64,000 bases of DNA from Mesorhizobium sp. M2D.F.Ca.ET.226.01.1.1 (lineage in GTDB: Bacteria; Pseudomonadota; Alphaproteobacteria; Rhizobiales; Rhizobiaceae), in the NCBI RefSeq assembly GCF_004022705.2, contig NZ_RZOY02000007.1:1-64000 (forward strand), written 5' to 3'. Position numbers and translations under genes: made by a program. The stretch's first letter is position 1. Each line of letters opens with the position of its first letter. The notes under the pieces were generated by a model. It saw only the letters and a program-made list of their open reading frames with translations, had not been told where the DNA came from and made no database searches. Shown here piece by piece: positions 56,087-64,000 of this stretch.

Positions 56087-56539
56087 ATGGCCGGGCTTTA
56101 TCTGGAAGAGTTTGTCGTCGGCCATGTCTTTCGCCACACACTGCGCAAGACCGTGACCGAAAGCGACAACATGCTGTTTTCGGTGATGACGCTCAACCCG
56201 CAGCCCTTGCACATCGATTTCGACTTCGCCGCGAAAACCGAATGGGGCAAGCCCCTGGTCAATTCGCTGTTTACGCTTGGCCTGATGATCGGCATTTCGG
56301 TGAACGACATCACCGTCGGCACAACGGTCGCCAATCTGGGGATGAAGGAAACCATCTTCCCGCATCCCGTCTTTCACGGCGACACCATCCGGGTCGAGAC
56401 AACCGTGGTCTCCGTGCGCGAGTCCAAGTCGAAACCCGATCGCGGCATCGTCGAGTTCGAGCATCGCGCCTACAATCAAAATGACGTTCTTGTCGCCAAA
56501 TGCACCAGGCAGGCGATGATGCTGAAGAAGGCTGCCTGA
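56087..56539 (+). CDS. MaoC family dehydratase
   Basis: A 150-residue hot-dog-fold protein. NPQPLHIDFDFAAKTEWGKPLVNSLFTLGLMIG contains the catalytic Asp/His dyad region of MaoC hydratases. It probably hydrates or dehydrates a CoA thioester. ATG 56087 is chosen because TTGGAGGAGATC precedes it; an upstream open frame is not family-like. It overlaps the CoA-ester-lyase gene by one base, so the two work in one pathway, for example a C4/C5-dicarboxyl-CoA step. This pairing is common in rhizobia. Confidence 0.88.
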   Translation: MAGLYLEEFVVGHVFRHTLRKTVTESDNMLFSVMTLNPQPLHIDFDFAAKTEWGKPLVNSLFTLGLMIGISVNDITVGTTVANLGMKETIFPHPVFHGDTIRVETTVVSVRESKSKPDRGIVEFEHRAYNQNDVLVAKCTRQAMMLKKAA

Positions 56540-57420
56540 TGCGCTCGCTGCTGTTCGTGCCCGGTGATTCCGAGCGGAAGCTGGAAAAAGGCTTCGGAGC
56601 CGGCGCCGACGTGGTCATCGTCGATCTCGAGGATTCCGTAGCGGCTGCCAACAAGGTAGCGGCGCGCGCGACCGCAGCTGATTTCATCTCGAGCCAAAAG
56701 CACCGGACAGGTTCGATCATCTATGTGCGGGTCAACGACCTTTCCACCGCCCTCACCAACGATGATCTCGCAGCGCTTGTCCCAGCAAAGCCCGACGGCA
56801 TCATGCTGCCGAAGTCGAACAGCGGGCAGGACGTCCAGCAACTGGCGGCGAAGCTTCGGGTGCACGAAGCCGAGAACGGGCTGCCGGACGGCGGCATCAG
56901 AATCCTGCCGATCATCACCGAGACCGCCGCAGGCGTGCTGGCGGCGGCAAGCTATGCCGGCGCAAGCGCGCGGCTCACCGGCCTGACCTGGGGGGCGGAG
57001 GATTTGTCGGCGGCCATCGGCGCGCGCTCGGCCCGTGACGATAACGGCCGCTACACCGACGTGTTTCGCCTGGCGCGCACCATGACCATTCTGGCTGCTG
57101 GCGAGGCCGAAGTCGCAGCCATCGACACCGTCTTTCCCGATTTCCGCGATATGGCCGCCTTCGAGAAAGAATGCCGCGAGGCCGAGCGGGACGGCTTCAC
57201 CGGCAAGATGGCGATCCATCCAGCGCAGGTGCAGGTCATCAACGCCGCCTTCACACCATCCACCGAAGCCATCGAGCGATCGCAGGCGATCGTCGACGCC
57301 TTCGCGGCGGCGGGAAACCCGGGCGTCGTCGGCATCGGCGGCAAGATGTATGACCGGCCGCATCTGCGGCTGGCCGAGCGGCTGTTGGCCCGTGCCAAGG
57401 CGGTCAAGGCTTCTGCCTGA
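56539..57420 (+). CDS. HpcH/HpaI/CitE-type CoA ester lyase
   Basis: A 293-residue TIM-barrel enzyme of the citrate lyase beta/malyl-CoA lyase group. MRSLLFVPGDSERKLEKGF, VVIVDLEDSVAAANK (Glu/Asp metal ligands), ILPIITETAAGVLAA and GKMAIHPAQVQVI are typical. It cleaves or condenses CoA-linked hydroxy acids, or hydrolyses malyl-CoA. It overlaps the MaoC-like gene by one base. Which of malyl-CoA thioesterase, methylmalyl-CoA lyase or another activity cannot be told. Confidence 0.9.
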   Translation: MRSLLFVPGDSERKLEKGFGAGADVVIVDLEDSVAAANKVAARATAADFISSQKHRTGSIIYVRVNDLSTALTNDDLAALVPAKPDGIMLPKSNSGQDVQQLAAKLRVHEAENGLPDGGIRILPIITETAAGVLAAASYAGASARLTGLTWGAEDLSAAIGARSARDDNGRYTDVFRLARTMTILAAGEAEVAAIDTVFPDFRDMAAFEKECREAERDGFTGKMAIHPAQVQVINAAFTPSTEAIERSQAIVDAFAAAGNPGVVGIGGKMYDRPHLRLAERLLARAKAVKASA

Positions 57421-57426
57421 CCCGCT

Positions 57427-58101
57427 CTACCAGACCATCGGGATCAGTTTGTAACGGACACGCGCGGCGTAGTCGTCATAGCCCCGCAGGCCGGTCCGCA
57501 AGGTCTTTTCCTCGATGAAGGTGCGGATGGCGAGCAGGACGATGAAGACAAGCACGGATGCCAGCCCCCACCAGGAGCCAAGCAGCAGCGCCGTGCCGGC
57601 GAAATAGAGTATGGCGCCGGCATACATCGGGTGGCGGACATAGCCATATGGACCGGTGGTGATCACCTTCTGCCCACGCTCGTCCTGGATCTTCACGACA
57701 GGCGCCGCGAAGCTGTTTTCCAGCATCGTGAGATAGCAGATCCAGATGCCGACGAGCAGCACCAGGATGCCGATCGCCTGCACCCAGACGGGAGCTGCCG
57801 ACCAGCCGAAACGGAAGTCGAGCCCCATCAGGACCAGCCAGGCGAAGATACCGGTGAGCAATATGCTCAGCACTATCTTGTCGGCCGCGGTCTGGGTCTT
57901 CTGGATCGGCGGGCTGAGGCGTTCATTCATCAGGCCTGGATCGCGCCGGGCCAGCGCTACGCCCATGGTAAGGCTCAGCCCGACCATCACGACTATGTAC
58001 ACCCAGGCTCCGGTCCACCGCAGCGTGCCGGCCGATAGAAACATCAGCGCGCCCATGACGCCGAACCAGATGAATGTCTGGAAAACCAATCTCGATATCA
58101 T
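57427..58101 (-). CDS. Isoprenylcysteine carboxyl methyltransferase-like membrane protein
   Basis: A 224-residue inner-membrane protein with five hydrophobic segments and the phospholipid/protein methyltransferase signature GPYGYVRHPMYAGAILYFAG then IEEKTLRTGLRGYDDYAARVRYKLIP. Bacterial members of the ICMT family have mostly unknown substrates. I chose ATG 58101 because GGAAGG lies six bases upstream; a TTG two codons earlier is possible. It is divergent from the TetR gene and probably regulated by it. Confidence 0.88.
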   Translation of the reverse strand: MISRLVFQTFIWFGVMGALMFLSAGTLRWTGAWVYIVVMVGLSLTMGVALARRDPGLMNERLSPPIQKTQTAADKIVLSILLTGIFAWLVLMGLDFRFGWSAAPVWVQAIGILVLLVGIWICYLTMLENSFAAPVVKIQDERGQKVITTGPYGYVRHPMYAGAILYFAGTALLLGSWWGLASVLVFIVLLAIRTFIEEKTLRTGLRGYDDYAARVRYKLIPMVW

Positions 58102-58126
58102 TACCAACCTTCCGTGCCGCCCCTAA

Positions 58127-58148
58127 TGGTCGGATCCGACCAGTGGTC
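58127..58148. promoter_or_regulatory. Overlapping palindromes, candidate TetR operator
   Basis: TGGTCGGATCCGACCA (58127-58142) is a perfect 16-bp palindrome. GACCA-G-TGGTC (58138-58148) overlaps it. Both lie between divergent starts at 58101 and 58235, with a -10-like TATTATA just after. This is the expected position for TetR autoregulation and control of the methyltransferase. Confidence 0.65.
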
Positions 58149-58234
58149 TATTATACCAACCATCGGTCTATTCTCAAGCGCAATAGCCTCGGGCATCTGG
58201 ACGGGAACGGTCGCCGCGTGCACAAGGTTTCGTT

Positions 58235-58972
58235 ATGCCACGTATCATCAAGCACCCGGAGCTCAGGCGAGAAGAGCTGCTGAACCATGCCCAGGCGCTG
58301 TTCCTGACGCATGGCTACGACAGAGCGAGCCTCAACGACGTCATCGCCGCCGCCGGCGTCTCGAAGGGCGCCTTCTACCACTATTTCGCCTCCAAGGAGG
58401 CCCTGCTGGAGGCATTGGCGGAGCGTTTCGCCAGGCAGGCGCTGGCCGGCGTTCAGGATGTGCTCGGCGATCCGGCGCTCGATCCGCTTGGACGCCTCAA
58501 CGCCCTGCTCGCGAAGTCACGGCAGGCCAGGGTCGAGACCGCGGCGGAAGCCTGGGCGCTGTTCGAGACGATGTTCCGGCCGGAAAACCTGGTGCTGTTC
58601 CACCGCATCAACCTGGCGGCCAGCGCGGCGTTTTCGCCTTTGCTGGTTGAAATCATCAGGCAAGGCGTGGCGGACGGAACATTCCACACCTTCGATCCGG
58701 AAGGCGTCGCCGACATCGTCATGCAGTTCGGCATGGCCACGCATGACGTTGTCGCCAAAGCCATTGTCGGTGGCAGCGATGCGGATATGGACACGGCCAT
58801 AGAGGCCCTGGAGAAGCGCGTGAGGCTCTACGAGATCGCGCTCGACCGCATCCTCGGCCTTCCCGACGGCAGCATCCGGATCGGCGAGCCGGGCTATGTG
58901 CGCGCCGTCATGACCGCCCGTCGCGCCGGCCCTACCGCTGCCGTTCCTTCGAAAATCCGCAAGAGGTCCTAA
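58235..58972 (+). CDS. TetR family transcriptional regulator
   Basis: A 245-residue repressor. The N-terminal DNA-binding domain shows RREELLNHAQALFLTHGYDRASLNDVIAAAGVSKGAFYHYFASKEALLEAL, whose helix-turn-helix ends in the GVSKGAFYHYF signature. The C-terminal ligand-binding region is not diagnostic. The gene diverges from the ICMT-like gene across a palindromic operator, so autoregulation and control of that gene are likely. Its end overlaps the nitroreductase gene by four bases (convergent). Confidence 0.92.
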   Translation: MPRIIKHPELRREELLNHAQALFLTHGYDRASLNDVIAAAGVSKGAFYHYFASKEALLEALAERFARQALAGVQDVLGDPALDPLGRLNALLAKSRQARVETAAEAWALFETMFRPENLVLFHRINLAASAAFSPLLVEIIRQGVADGTFHTFDPEGVADIVMQFGMATHDVVAKAIVGGSDADMDTAIEALEKRVRLYEIALDRILGLPDGSIRIGEPGYVRAVMTARRAGPTAAVPSKIRKRS

Positions 58973-59553
58973 TCAGCCCAAGGACCGGCATAGTCGGCAT
59001 AGAGCTTCGCCGAATCGGGCCTCGGCCGCTCCGGCGCAGGCCCCTGATAGGAGCCGATATGGACGAAGCCGATGACTCGCTCTTGCGGTGACAGCCCCAG
59101 GATCGCCCTGCCCTCCGGCACGTCGGAATACCAGTTGCTGATCATATTGGTGCCATAGCCCAGCGCGTTGGCCGCGATCATCAGGTTCATGGCCGCCATG
59201 CCGCCCGACAGGAACATCTCCCATTGCGGGATCTTCGGGCTCTCCCGCGGCACCGACACGACGCCGATCACCAGCGGCGCGCGCGAGAAGCGCGCCAGTT
59301 CCTGGTTGCGTCGCCCCTCCGGCAGCGGCCCCTCGCGCTGTTCGGCAAGGGCCGCCAGCTTCTTGCCGATCTCGATACGCGCCTCACCGCGATAAAGGAT
59401 AAAACGCCAGGGCTCGAGCCGGCCGTGGTCGGGAACGCGCGAGGCCGCCGCGATCATCGTCGCGATCTCGGCATCGCTCGGCGCCGGCTCCTTGAGATCG
59501 GGGATCGGCGCGGAATTGCGGGTGAGCAGGAAGTCGATGATCGGCGACGCCAT
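58969..59553 (-). CDS. Nitroreductase family protein (YdjA-like)
   Basis: A 194-residue flavoenzyme of the nitroreductase fold, probably using FMN. SRVPDHGRLEPWRFILY and GMAAMNLMIAANALGYGTNMISNW are characteristic, as is the C-terminal GLSPQERVIGFVHIGS. ATG 59553 (MASPIIDFLLTRNS) has AGGAGAC eight bases upstream; the frame's upstream extension has no family match. Physiological substrate unknown. It converges on the TetR gene with a four-base overlap. Confidence 0.9.
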   Translation of the reverse strand: MASPIIDFLLTRNSAPIPDLKEPAPSDAEIATMIAAASRVPDHGRLEPWRFILYRGEARIEIGKKLAALAEQREGPLPEGRRNQELARFSRAPLVIGVVSVPRESPKIPQWEMFLSGGMAAMNLMIAANALGYGTNMISNWYSDVPEGRAILGLSPQERVIGFVHIGSYQGPAPERPRPDSAKLYADYAGPWAD

Positions 59554-59723
59554 TGGCGCAAGTCTCCTAAGCATTCGATAGCATTCAATTTTGAGCTGAA
59601 GCACGCCATCGGGAGGTCGGGCGGCTCGGGCGATGGCGTTTTACGCCGGATAAGAAGCCGCCGCGCAACGCGACGCGCTTCTAGGCCTTGAAATTGCCAC
59701 CGGCTTGGGCTTCAACGCAAGGC

Positions 59724-60689
59724 ATGTTTGAGGGGACACTGCGCCTTTTCGTGATCGCGCTGGTCGCCGCGTTGTTCGCGGTGCCGGTTTCCTTCGCGTT
59801 GGCTCAAAACGCCAACGATGTCGGCGACCTCAAGCTTCCAGGCATTTCGAGCTATGCGAAGCCGAAGACAGGAGCGCCGCTGGCGCTCGGCAATGGCGGC
59901 GCCATCACGTTGTCGGCGCAATTGACCGACAAGGGCGCCGACATCACCCGCGGTATTGTCTGGCGGGTTTTCAAGCCTCAACCGTCCAGCGACGGCAAGC
60001 TGCCGATGGTGGCATCCGCCCATGGCGGCACGGCCGTGTTCCAGCTCGACCCCGGCAGCTATCTCGTCCACGCCTCTTATGGGCGCGCCGGCGCTACCAA
60101 GCGTATCACCGTCGGCAAGGACGCCAAGCGCGAAAGCCTGGTGCTCGACGCCGGCGGCTTGAAGCTCGACGCGGTGACATCGGGCGGCGCTCCCATCCAG
60201 TCGAAGAAGCTGCGCTTCTCGATCTATGAAGACCATCCCGCTGCCAATGGCGACCGCGCGCTGATCGCCCCCGACGTCGCGCCGAACACGGTGGTTCGTC
60301 TGAATGCCGGCACCTATCATGTCGTCTCGACCTATGGCGCGGTCAACGCCGTGATCCGCTCCGACATCCGGGTCGAGGCCGGCAAGCTGACGGAGGCGAC
60401 AGTCGAACATCGCGCCGCCGAGATGACGATGAAGCTGGTGCGCGAGCCCGGCGGCGAAGCCATCGCCGATACGTCCTGGTCGCTGCTCAACGAGAGCGGC
60501 GACCCGATCAAGGAAGCCGTCGGCGCCTTCGCATCGATGGTGCTTGCGGAAGGGCAGTACACCATCATCGCCAAGAACCGCGACCGCATCTACCAGAAGG
60601 ATTTCACGGTCGTCGCCGGCCAGAACCAGGAGATCGAGGTCGTGGCCAATGAGTCTTCGGCCATCGATCCGGAGGAAGGCGCGGACTAG
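59724..60689 (+). CDS. Exported protein with three tandem beta-sandwich-like repeats
   Basis: A 321-residue predicted periplasmic protein of unknown function. Residues 1-28 form a signal peptide (LFVIALVAALFAVPVSFALA). The mature part has three repeats of about 85 residues, each ending in a similar strand pair: LDPGSYLVHASYGRAGATKR, LNAGTYHVVSTYGAVNAV and LAEGQYTIIAKNRDRIYQK, followed by I-x-V-x-x-G. The pattern is like carboxypeptidase-regulatory or Ig-like modules. The start is uncertain; ATG 59724 is preferred over a TTG 12 codons upstream. Its TAG stop lies inside the dispersed repeat copy 2. Confidence 0.78.
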   Translation: MFEGTLRLFVIALVAALFAVPVSFALAQNANDVGDLKLPGISSYAKPKTGAPLALGNGGAITLSAQLTDKGADITRGIVWRVFKPQPSSDGKLPMVASAHGGTAVFQLDPGSYLVHASYGRAGATKRITVGKDAKRESLVLDAGGLKLDAVTSGGAPIQSKKLRFSIYEDHPAANGDRALIAPDVAPNTVVRLNAGTYHVVSTYGAVNAVIRSDIRVEAGKLTEATVEHRAAEMTMKLVREPGGEAIADTSWSLLNESGDPIKEAVGAFASMVLAEGQYTIIAKNRDRIYQKDFTVVAGQNQEIEVVANESSAIDPEEGAD

Positions 60690-60791
60690 AGCAAAGCCAG
60701 GAAAAGTGTGACACGGTTTTCCGTCCGGAATTGCGTCAAAACAAAGAGATAGAGCGGTTCGCCGTTTCCATGAAACGGTGAAACGCTCTAG
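60686..60791. repeat. Dispersed palindromic repeat, copy 2
   Basis: It begins CTAGAGC and ends GCTCTAG, so its ends are inverted. It contains the shared CCAGGAAAAGTGTGA and TTTTCCGTCCGGAATTGC strings found at 17879-17965, and an internal inverted pair GAGCGGTTCGCCGTTTC / GAAACGGTGAAACGCTC. The TAG of the preceding gene lies in its first bases. Confidence 0.82.
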
Positions 60792-60803
60792 ACGACCTTA
60801 CAG

Positions 60804-61745
60804 TCAAGCTGCCTTGCGCATCCGCTTCGGCAGGAAAGGCACGCGGCCACGCTGCGCCCTCGGCGTCGCCAGGTCGAAAACCGAGCGGTAGAGCCGATCG
60901 AGCAGCGCCTTGCGGTCGCGCAGTGGCTCCAGGTCGCTCCATCTCAGCACGTCGCCGACGCGCACCTCGATCGCCTTGCCCGACAGGCGGGCGAACTCGC
61001 GGATAAGCAAGGAAAGGCGCAGCGTCAGCGATGTCCTGCCGATAAATTTGGCCACGCGGTTATCGCGCTCGGCCATGTTCATCGGGCCGCTGACGAGGTG
61101 GAACAGCCGGCCGTTCTGGCCGGAAAAGTGCATCGGGATGACAGAGGCCTTGGCCTCTTGCACCAGCTTTGCCGGGAACATCTTCCATGGCAGGTCGATG
61201 GCACGACCGAAGACCTTGGGCGCGGTGGCCACACCACCTGCGGGGAAGATCACTATGGTGACGCCTTCCTTCAGCAGCCGCACCGCCTCGTGGCGCATCG
61301 CCATGTTGTTCTTCAGCGCTTCCTTCGTCTCGGAAAAATCGACAGGCAACGAATAAGGCTCCATCTCGCGGATCCTGAGCAGGTCCTTGTGGATCATGAC
61401 GCGAAACGGGCGGCCCAGTTGCTCGACAAGCGACAGCACCGCAATGCCGTCGCCGATGCCGAAGGGGTGATTGGCAATGATGACCAGCGGCGTCTCCGGC
61501 AGGGCTGCCGGCGGCCACTGAACGGCGTTGCGGACCTTGACGTCGATCAATTCCAACATGCGGCTGAACACGCGATCGCCGGTCGGCACCACCTGGCGGC
61601 GCCAAAAGTCATAGAGCACCGCATAGCGGTCGCGGCCCGACAGGCCTTCGACGGAATGGATGAACCACCGCGTCAGCCTCGGCTGATCCGGGTTGGCGTA
61701 GGAAAGCTCGGGAAAACGTCGTTCCCGCAGTTTCAGCTTGAGCAT
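60804..61745 (-). CDS. 1-acyl-sn-glycerol-3-phosphate-type acyltransferase
   Basis: A 313-residue lysophospholipid acyltransferase-like protein. The catalytic motif is IIANHPFGIGDGIA, an NH-x5-D variant, with the second block KEGVTIVIFPAGGVATAP. No strong transmembrane segment is visible, so it may bind membranes peripherally. The substrate could be a lysophospholipid or ornithine-lipid precursor; this is inference. It starts downstream of thrS on the same strand with an 82-base gap. A dispersed repeat lies after its stop. Confidence 0.85.
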   Translation of the reverse strand: MLKLKLRERRFPELSYANPDQPRLTRWFIHSVEGLSGRDRYAVLYDFWRRQVVPTGDRVFSRMLELIDVKVRNAVQWPPAALPETPLVIIANHPFGIGDGIAVLSLVEQLGRPFRVMIHKDLLRIREMEPYSLPVDFSETKEALKNNMAMRHEAVRLLKEGVTIVIFPAGGVATAPKVFGRAIDLPWKMFPAKLVQEAKASVIPMHFSGQNGRLFHLVSGPMNMAERDNRVAKFIGRTSLTLRLSLLIREFARLSGKAIEVRVGDVLRWSDLEPLRDRKALLDRLYRSVFDLATPRAQRGRVPFLPKRMRKAA

Positions 61746-61827
61746 GGCGGCTGGTTACAAGGCTGGCGTGACAGGCGTGTGAAAATGGCGGTGGACCACG
61801 CCACCGCCCTCTGACTCGTGCTAGTCC

Positions 61828-63804
61828 TCAGGCCGCGCGACGCTTGCGGTCGGGCGAGACCGCCTCGTCGGAAAGCTGCTTCACAGCATCCTCGAGCTTC
61901 AGCGATTCCTGGTCGCGGGAGCCCAGCCGGCGGACATTGACGGTTTCCTCCTCGGCCTCGCGCTTGCCGCAGACGAGGATGACCGGAACCTTGGCGAGCG
62001 AATGCTCGCGCACCTTGTAGTTGATCTTTTCGTTGCGAAGGTCGGCTTCGGCGAGCAGCCCCGCGGCCTTCAGCCGCTCGACGACTTTCAGGGCGTATTC
62101 ATCCGCATCCGAGGTGATCGTCGCCACCACCACCTGCAGCGGCGCGAACCACAGCGGGAAATGGCCGGAATAGTTCTCGATTAGGATGCCGAGGAAGCGC
62201 TCCATCGAGCCGCACACGGCGCGATGCACCATCACCGGCTGCTTCTTTTCCGAATCCGAGCCGATATAGAAGGCGCCGAAGCGCTCCGGCAGGTTGAAGT
62301 CGACCTGCGTGGTGCCGCACTGCCATTCGCGGCCGATGGCGTCCTTCAGCACATATTCGAATTTCGGTCCGTAGAAAGCGCCCTCGCCCGGATTGATCGA
62401 GGTCTTGATGCGGTTGCCGGAGCGCGTGCGGATCGTATCCAGCACATTGCTCATGATCGCCTCGGCATGGTCCCACGCCTCGTCGGTGCCGACGCGCTTG
62501 TCCGGCCGCGTCGACAGCTTCACGCTGACCTCGTCGAAGCCGAAATCGGCATAGGTCGACAGGATCAGATCGTTGATGCGCAGACACTCGGCGGCGAGCT
62601 GCTCCTCGGTGCAGAAGATATGCGCGTCGTCCTGCGTGAAGCCGCGCACGCGCATCAGCCCGTGCAGCGCGCCGGATGGCTCGTAGCGATGCACATTGCC
62701 GAACTCCGCAAGTTTCACGGGCAGTTCTCGGTAAGATTTCAACCCATGCTTGAAGATCTGCACATGGCCTGGACAGTTCATCGGCTTCAGCGCGAAGACG
62801 CGGTCGTCGTCGGTATCGTCGCCGGCAACGGTCACCTTGAACATCGCGTCGCGGTACCAGCCCCAGTGTCCCGACGTCTCCCACAGGCTCTTGTCCAGAA
62901 CCTGCGGCGCGTTGACTTCCTGATAGCCATGCTCGTCCAGGCGGCGGCGCATGTAGTTTATCAGGTTCTGCACCATCTTCCAGCCCTTGGCGTGCCAGAA
63001 GACGACGCCCGGGCCTTCTTCCTGGAAATGGAACAGGTCCATCTCGCGGCCGAGCTTGCGGTGGTCGCGCTTCTCGGCCTCCTCCAACAGCGTCTGGTAG
63101 GCATCGAGCTGCGCCTGGTCCGCCCACGCGGTACCGTAGATGCGCGTCAGCATCGGATTGTTCGAGTCGCCGCGCCAGTAGGCGCCCGCCACCTTCATCA
63201 GCTTGAAGGCATTGCCGATTTGCCCGGTCGAAGCCATATGCGGACCGCGGCAGAGATCGAACCAGTCGCCTTGCGCGTAGATCTTGAGGTCCTGATCCTC
63301 GGGAATGGCGTCGATCAGCTCGAGCTTGTAGCGCTCGCCCTTTTCGGCGAAGACCTTCTTCGCCTTCTCGCGCGACCAGACTTCCTTGGTGAACGGCTTG
63401 TTGCGCTGGATGATCTCGCGCATCTTCTTCTCGATCACCGGAAAATCGTCCGGTGTGAACGGCTCGTTCCTGGCGAAGTCGTAATAGAACCCGTTCTCGA
63501 TCACCGGCCCGATGGTCACCTGCGTTCCCGGCCACAGCTCCTGCACGGCCTCGGCCAGCACATGCGCCGTGTCGTGGCGGATAAGCTCGAGCGCGCGCGG
63601 ATCCTCGCGGGTGATGATCTCGACCTTGCCAGACTTGCCGAGCGGATCGGAAAGATCGCGAAGGGTGCCGTCGAGGCTGTAGGCCACGGCCTTCTTGGCC
63701 AACGACTTGGAGATCGACTCGGCAAGGGCCGCACCGGTCATCGCCGCATCGTAGTCACGGACCGAGCCATCGGGAAACGTCAGGGAAACGGAATTTGGCA
63801 TCAT
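61828..63804 (-). CDS. thrS: Threonine--tRNA ligase
   Basis: It charges tRNA-Thr. The 658-residue protein has the N-terminal TGS domain ([14 protein letters not shown]), the editing domain ([20 protein letters not shown]), the class II catalytic core with the zinc ligands beginning at [10 protein letters not shown], motif 2 ([29 protein letters not shown]) and an anticodon-binding domain. AGGAG lies before the tandem ATGs at 63804. The frame is open further upstream but is not family-like. No T-box is expected in this phylum and none is seen. Confidence 0.97.
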   Translation of the reverse strand: MMPNSVSLTFPDGSVRDYDAAMTGAALAESISKSLAKKAVAYSLDGTLRDLSDPLGKSGKVEIITREDPRALELIRHDTAHVLAEAVQELWPGTQVTIGPVIENGFYYDFARNEPFTPDDFPVIEKKMREIIQRNKPFTKEVWSREKAKKVFAEKGERYKLELIDAIPEDQDLKIYAQGDWFDLCRGPHMASTGQIGNAFKLMKVAGAYWRGDSNNPMLTRIYGTAWADQAQLDAYQTLLEEAEKRDHRKLGREMDLFHFQEEGPGVVFWHAKGWKMVQNLINYMRRRLDEHGYQEVNAPQVLDKSLWETSGHWGWYRDAMFKVTVAGDDTDDDRVFALKPMNCPGHVQIFKHGLKSYRELPVKLAEFGNVHRYEPSGALHGLMRVRGFTQDDAHIFCTEEQLAAECLRINDLILSTYADFGFDEVSVKLSTRPDKRVGTDEAWDHAEAIMSNVLDTIRTRSGNRIKTSINPGEGAFYGPKFEYVLKDAIGREWQCGTTQVDFNLPERFGAFYIGSDSEKKQPVMVHRAVCGSMERFLGILIENYSGHFPLWFAPLQVVVATITSDADEYALKVVERLKAAGLLAEADLRNEKINYKVREHSLAKVPVILVCGKREAEEETVNVRRLGSRDQESLKLEDAVKQLSDEAVSPDRKRRAA

Positions 63805-64000
63805 GGTTCTCCTATCCAGTCCCGCAAACGAGCGCGGGTGGTGAAATGCATGTCGCAGGATGCGTTGCCGCATGCAGAGGGTTAGCCGGAGGCGTCCGGC
63901 AAGCGGCGCGGTTTTAGAGGCAGTGCCGCGCCAGGTAAAGAGCAGCCGTCAGGAAATGTCGCCAGCGATGTCGCAGGCGCTTCGCACCGGCTTGTGAACG

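Noticed and set aside
62224..63885. 553-codon open frame opposite thrS
   Set aside because: Antisense to a certain tRNA synthetase gene; no domains.

Overview
The window is high-GC chromosomal DNA from an alphaproteobacterium of the order Rhizobiales, most like Mesorhizobium. Evidence: the divK-pleD pair next to rpmG and dinB, a CpaB/C/E/F-TadB/C pilus locus of the Agrobacterium ctp type, the PccA, DUF2336, DUF3572 and DUF983 families, two perfect alphaproteobacterial LexA boxes (GTTC-N7-GTTC), and a tandem glycine riboswitch before gcvTHP. The content is almost entirely core-genome. I saw no phage, insertion sequence, CRISPR array, rRNA gene or convincing tRNA gene.

Layout. 1-2.3 kb: glmU and the start of glmS (UDP-GlcNAc synthesis), with a small gene on the opposite strand between them. 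2.7-5.8 kb: an adenylate cyclase-TolB-TPR protein, CcdA and a small exported repeat protein. 6.1-14.4 kb: topA-rnr-DUF983, a Nudix hydrolase, an MFS transporter, a PII-like protein and rpmG with a textbook terminator. 14.9-23.3 kb: pleD and divK (cell-cycle/c-di-GMP signalling), DUF3572, a HAD-like protein, an exported protein with a low-complexity tail, a GNAT enzyme, SOS-type dinB, a small exported protein and a DMT transporter. 23.3-28.9 kb: dnaE and pccA. 29.2-31.2 kb: glutathione-dependent formaldehyde oxidation (class III ADH and Gfa) with an odd 90-codon ORF between them. 31.2-35.6 kb: DUF188, DUF1345, a cytochrome b561-like/molybdopterin oxidoreductase pair, a GNAT enzyme and an internally duplicated protein of unknown function. 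35.8-40.4 kb: glycine riboswitch and gcvT-gcvH-gcvP. 40.4-49.9 kb: a membrane diguanylate cyclase, then the Tad/Cpa pilus machinery without pilin or prepilin peptidase. 50.1-57.4 kb: parE, a FUSC-family membrane protein, a VOC protein, DUF2336, and a MaoC/CoA-ester-lyase pair. 57.4-64 kb: an ICMT-like methyltransferase divergent from a TetR regulator with a palindromic operator between them, a nitroreductase, an exported three-repeat protein, an acyltransferase and thrS.

How genes work together: dinB and parE each carry a LexA box and are probably SOS-induced. gcvTHP is glycine-responsive through the riboswitch. DivK and PleD (with an intact inhibitory site) and a second GGDEF protein (without one) link cell cycle and c-di-GMP to surface attachment, for which the Tad locus is a plausible output. 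Two copies of a dispersed palindromic repeat follow the stop codons of unrelated genes. No clearly new multi-gene system is evident. The best leads are the low-GC 90-codon ORF between frmA and gfa, the internally duplicated 334-residue protein, the three-repeat exported protein, and several strong uncharacterised palindromes.
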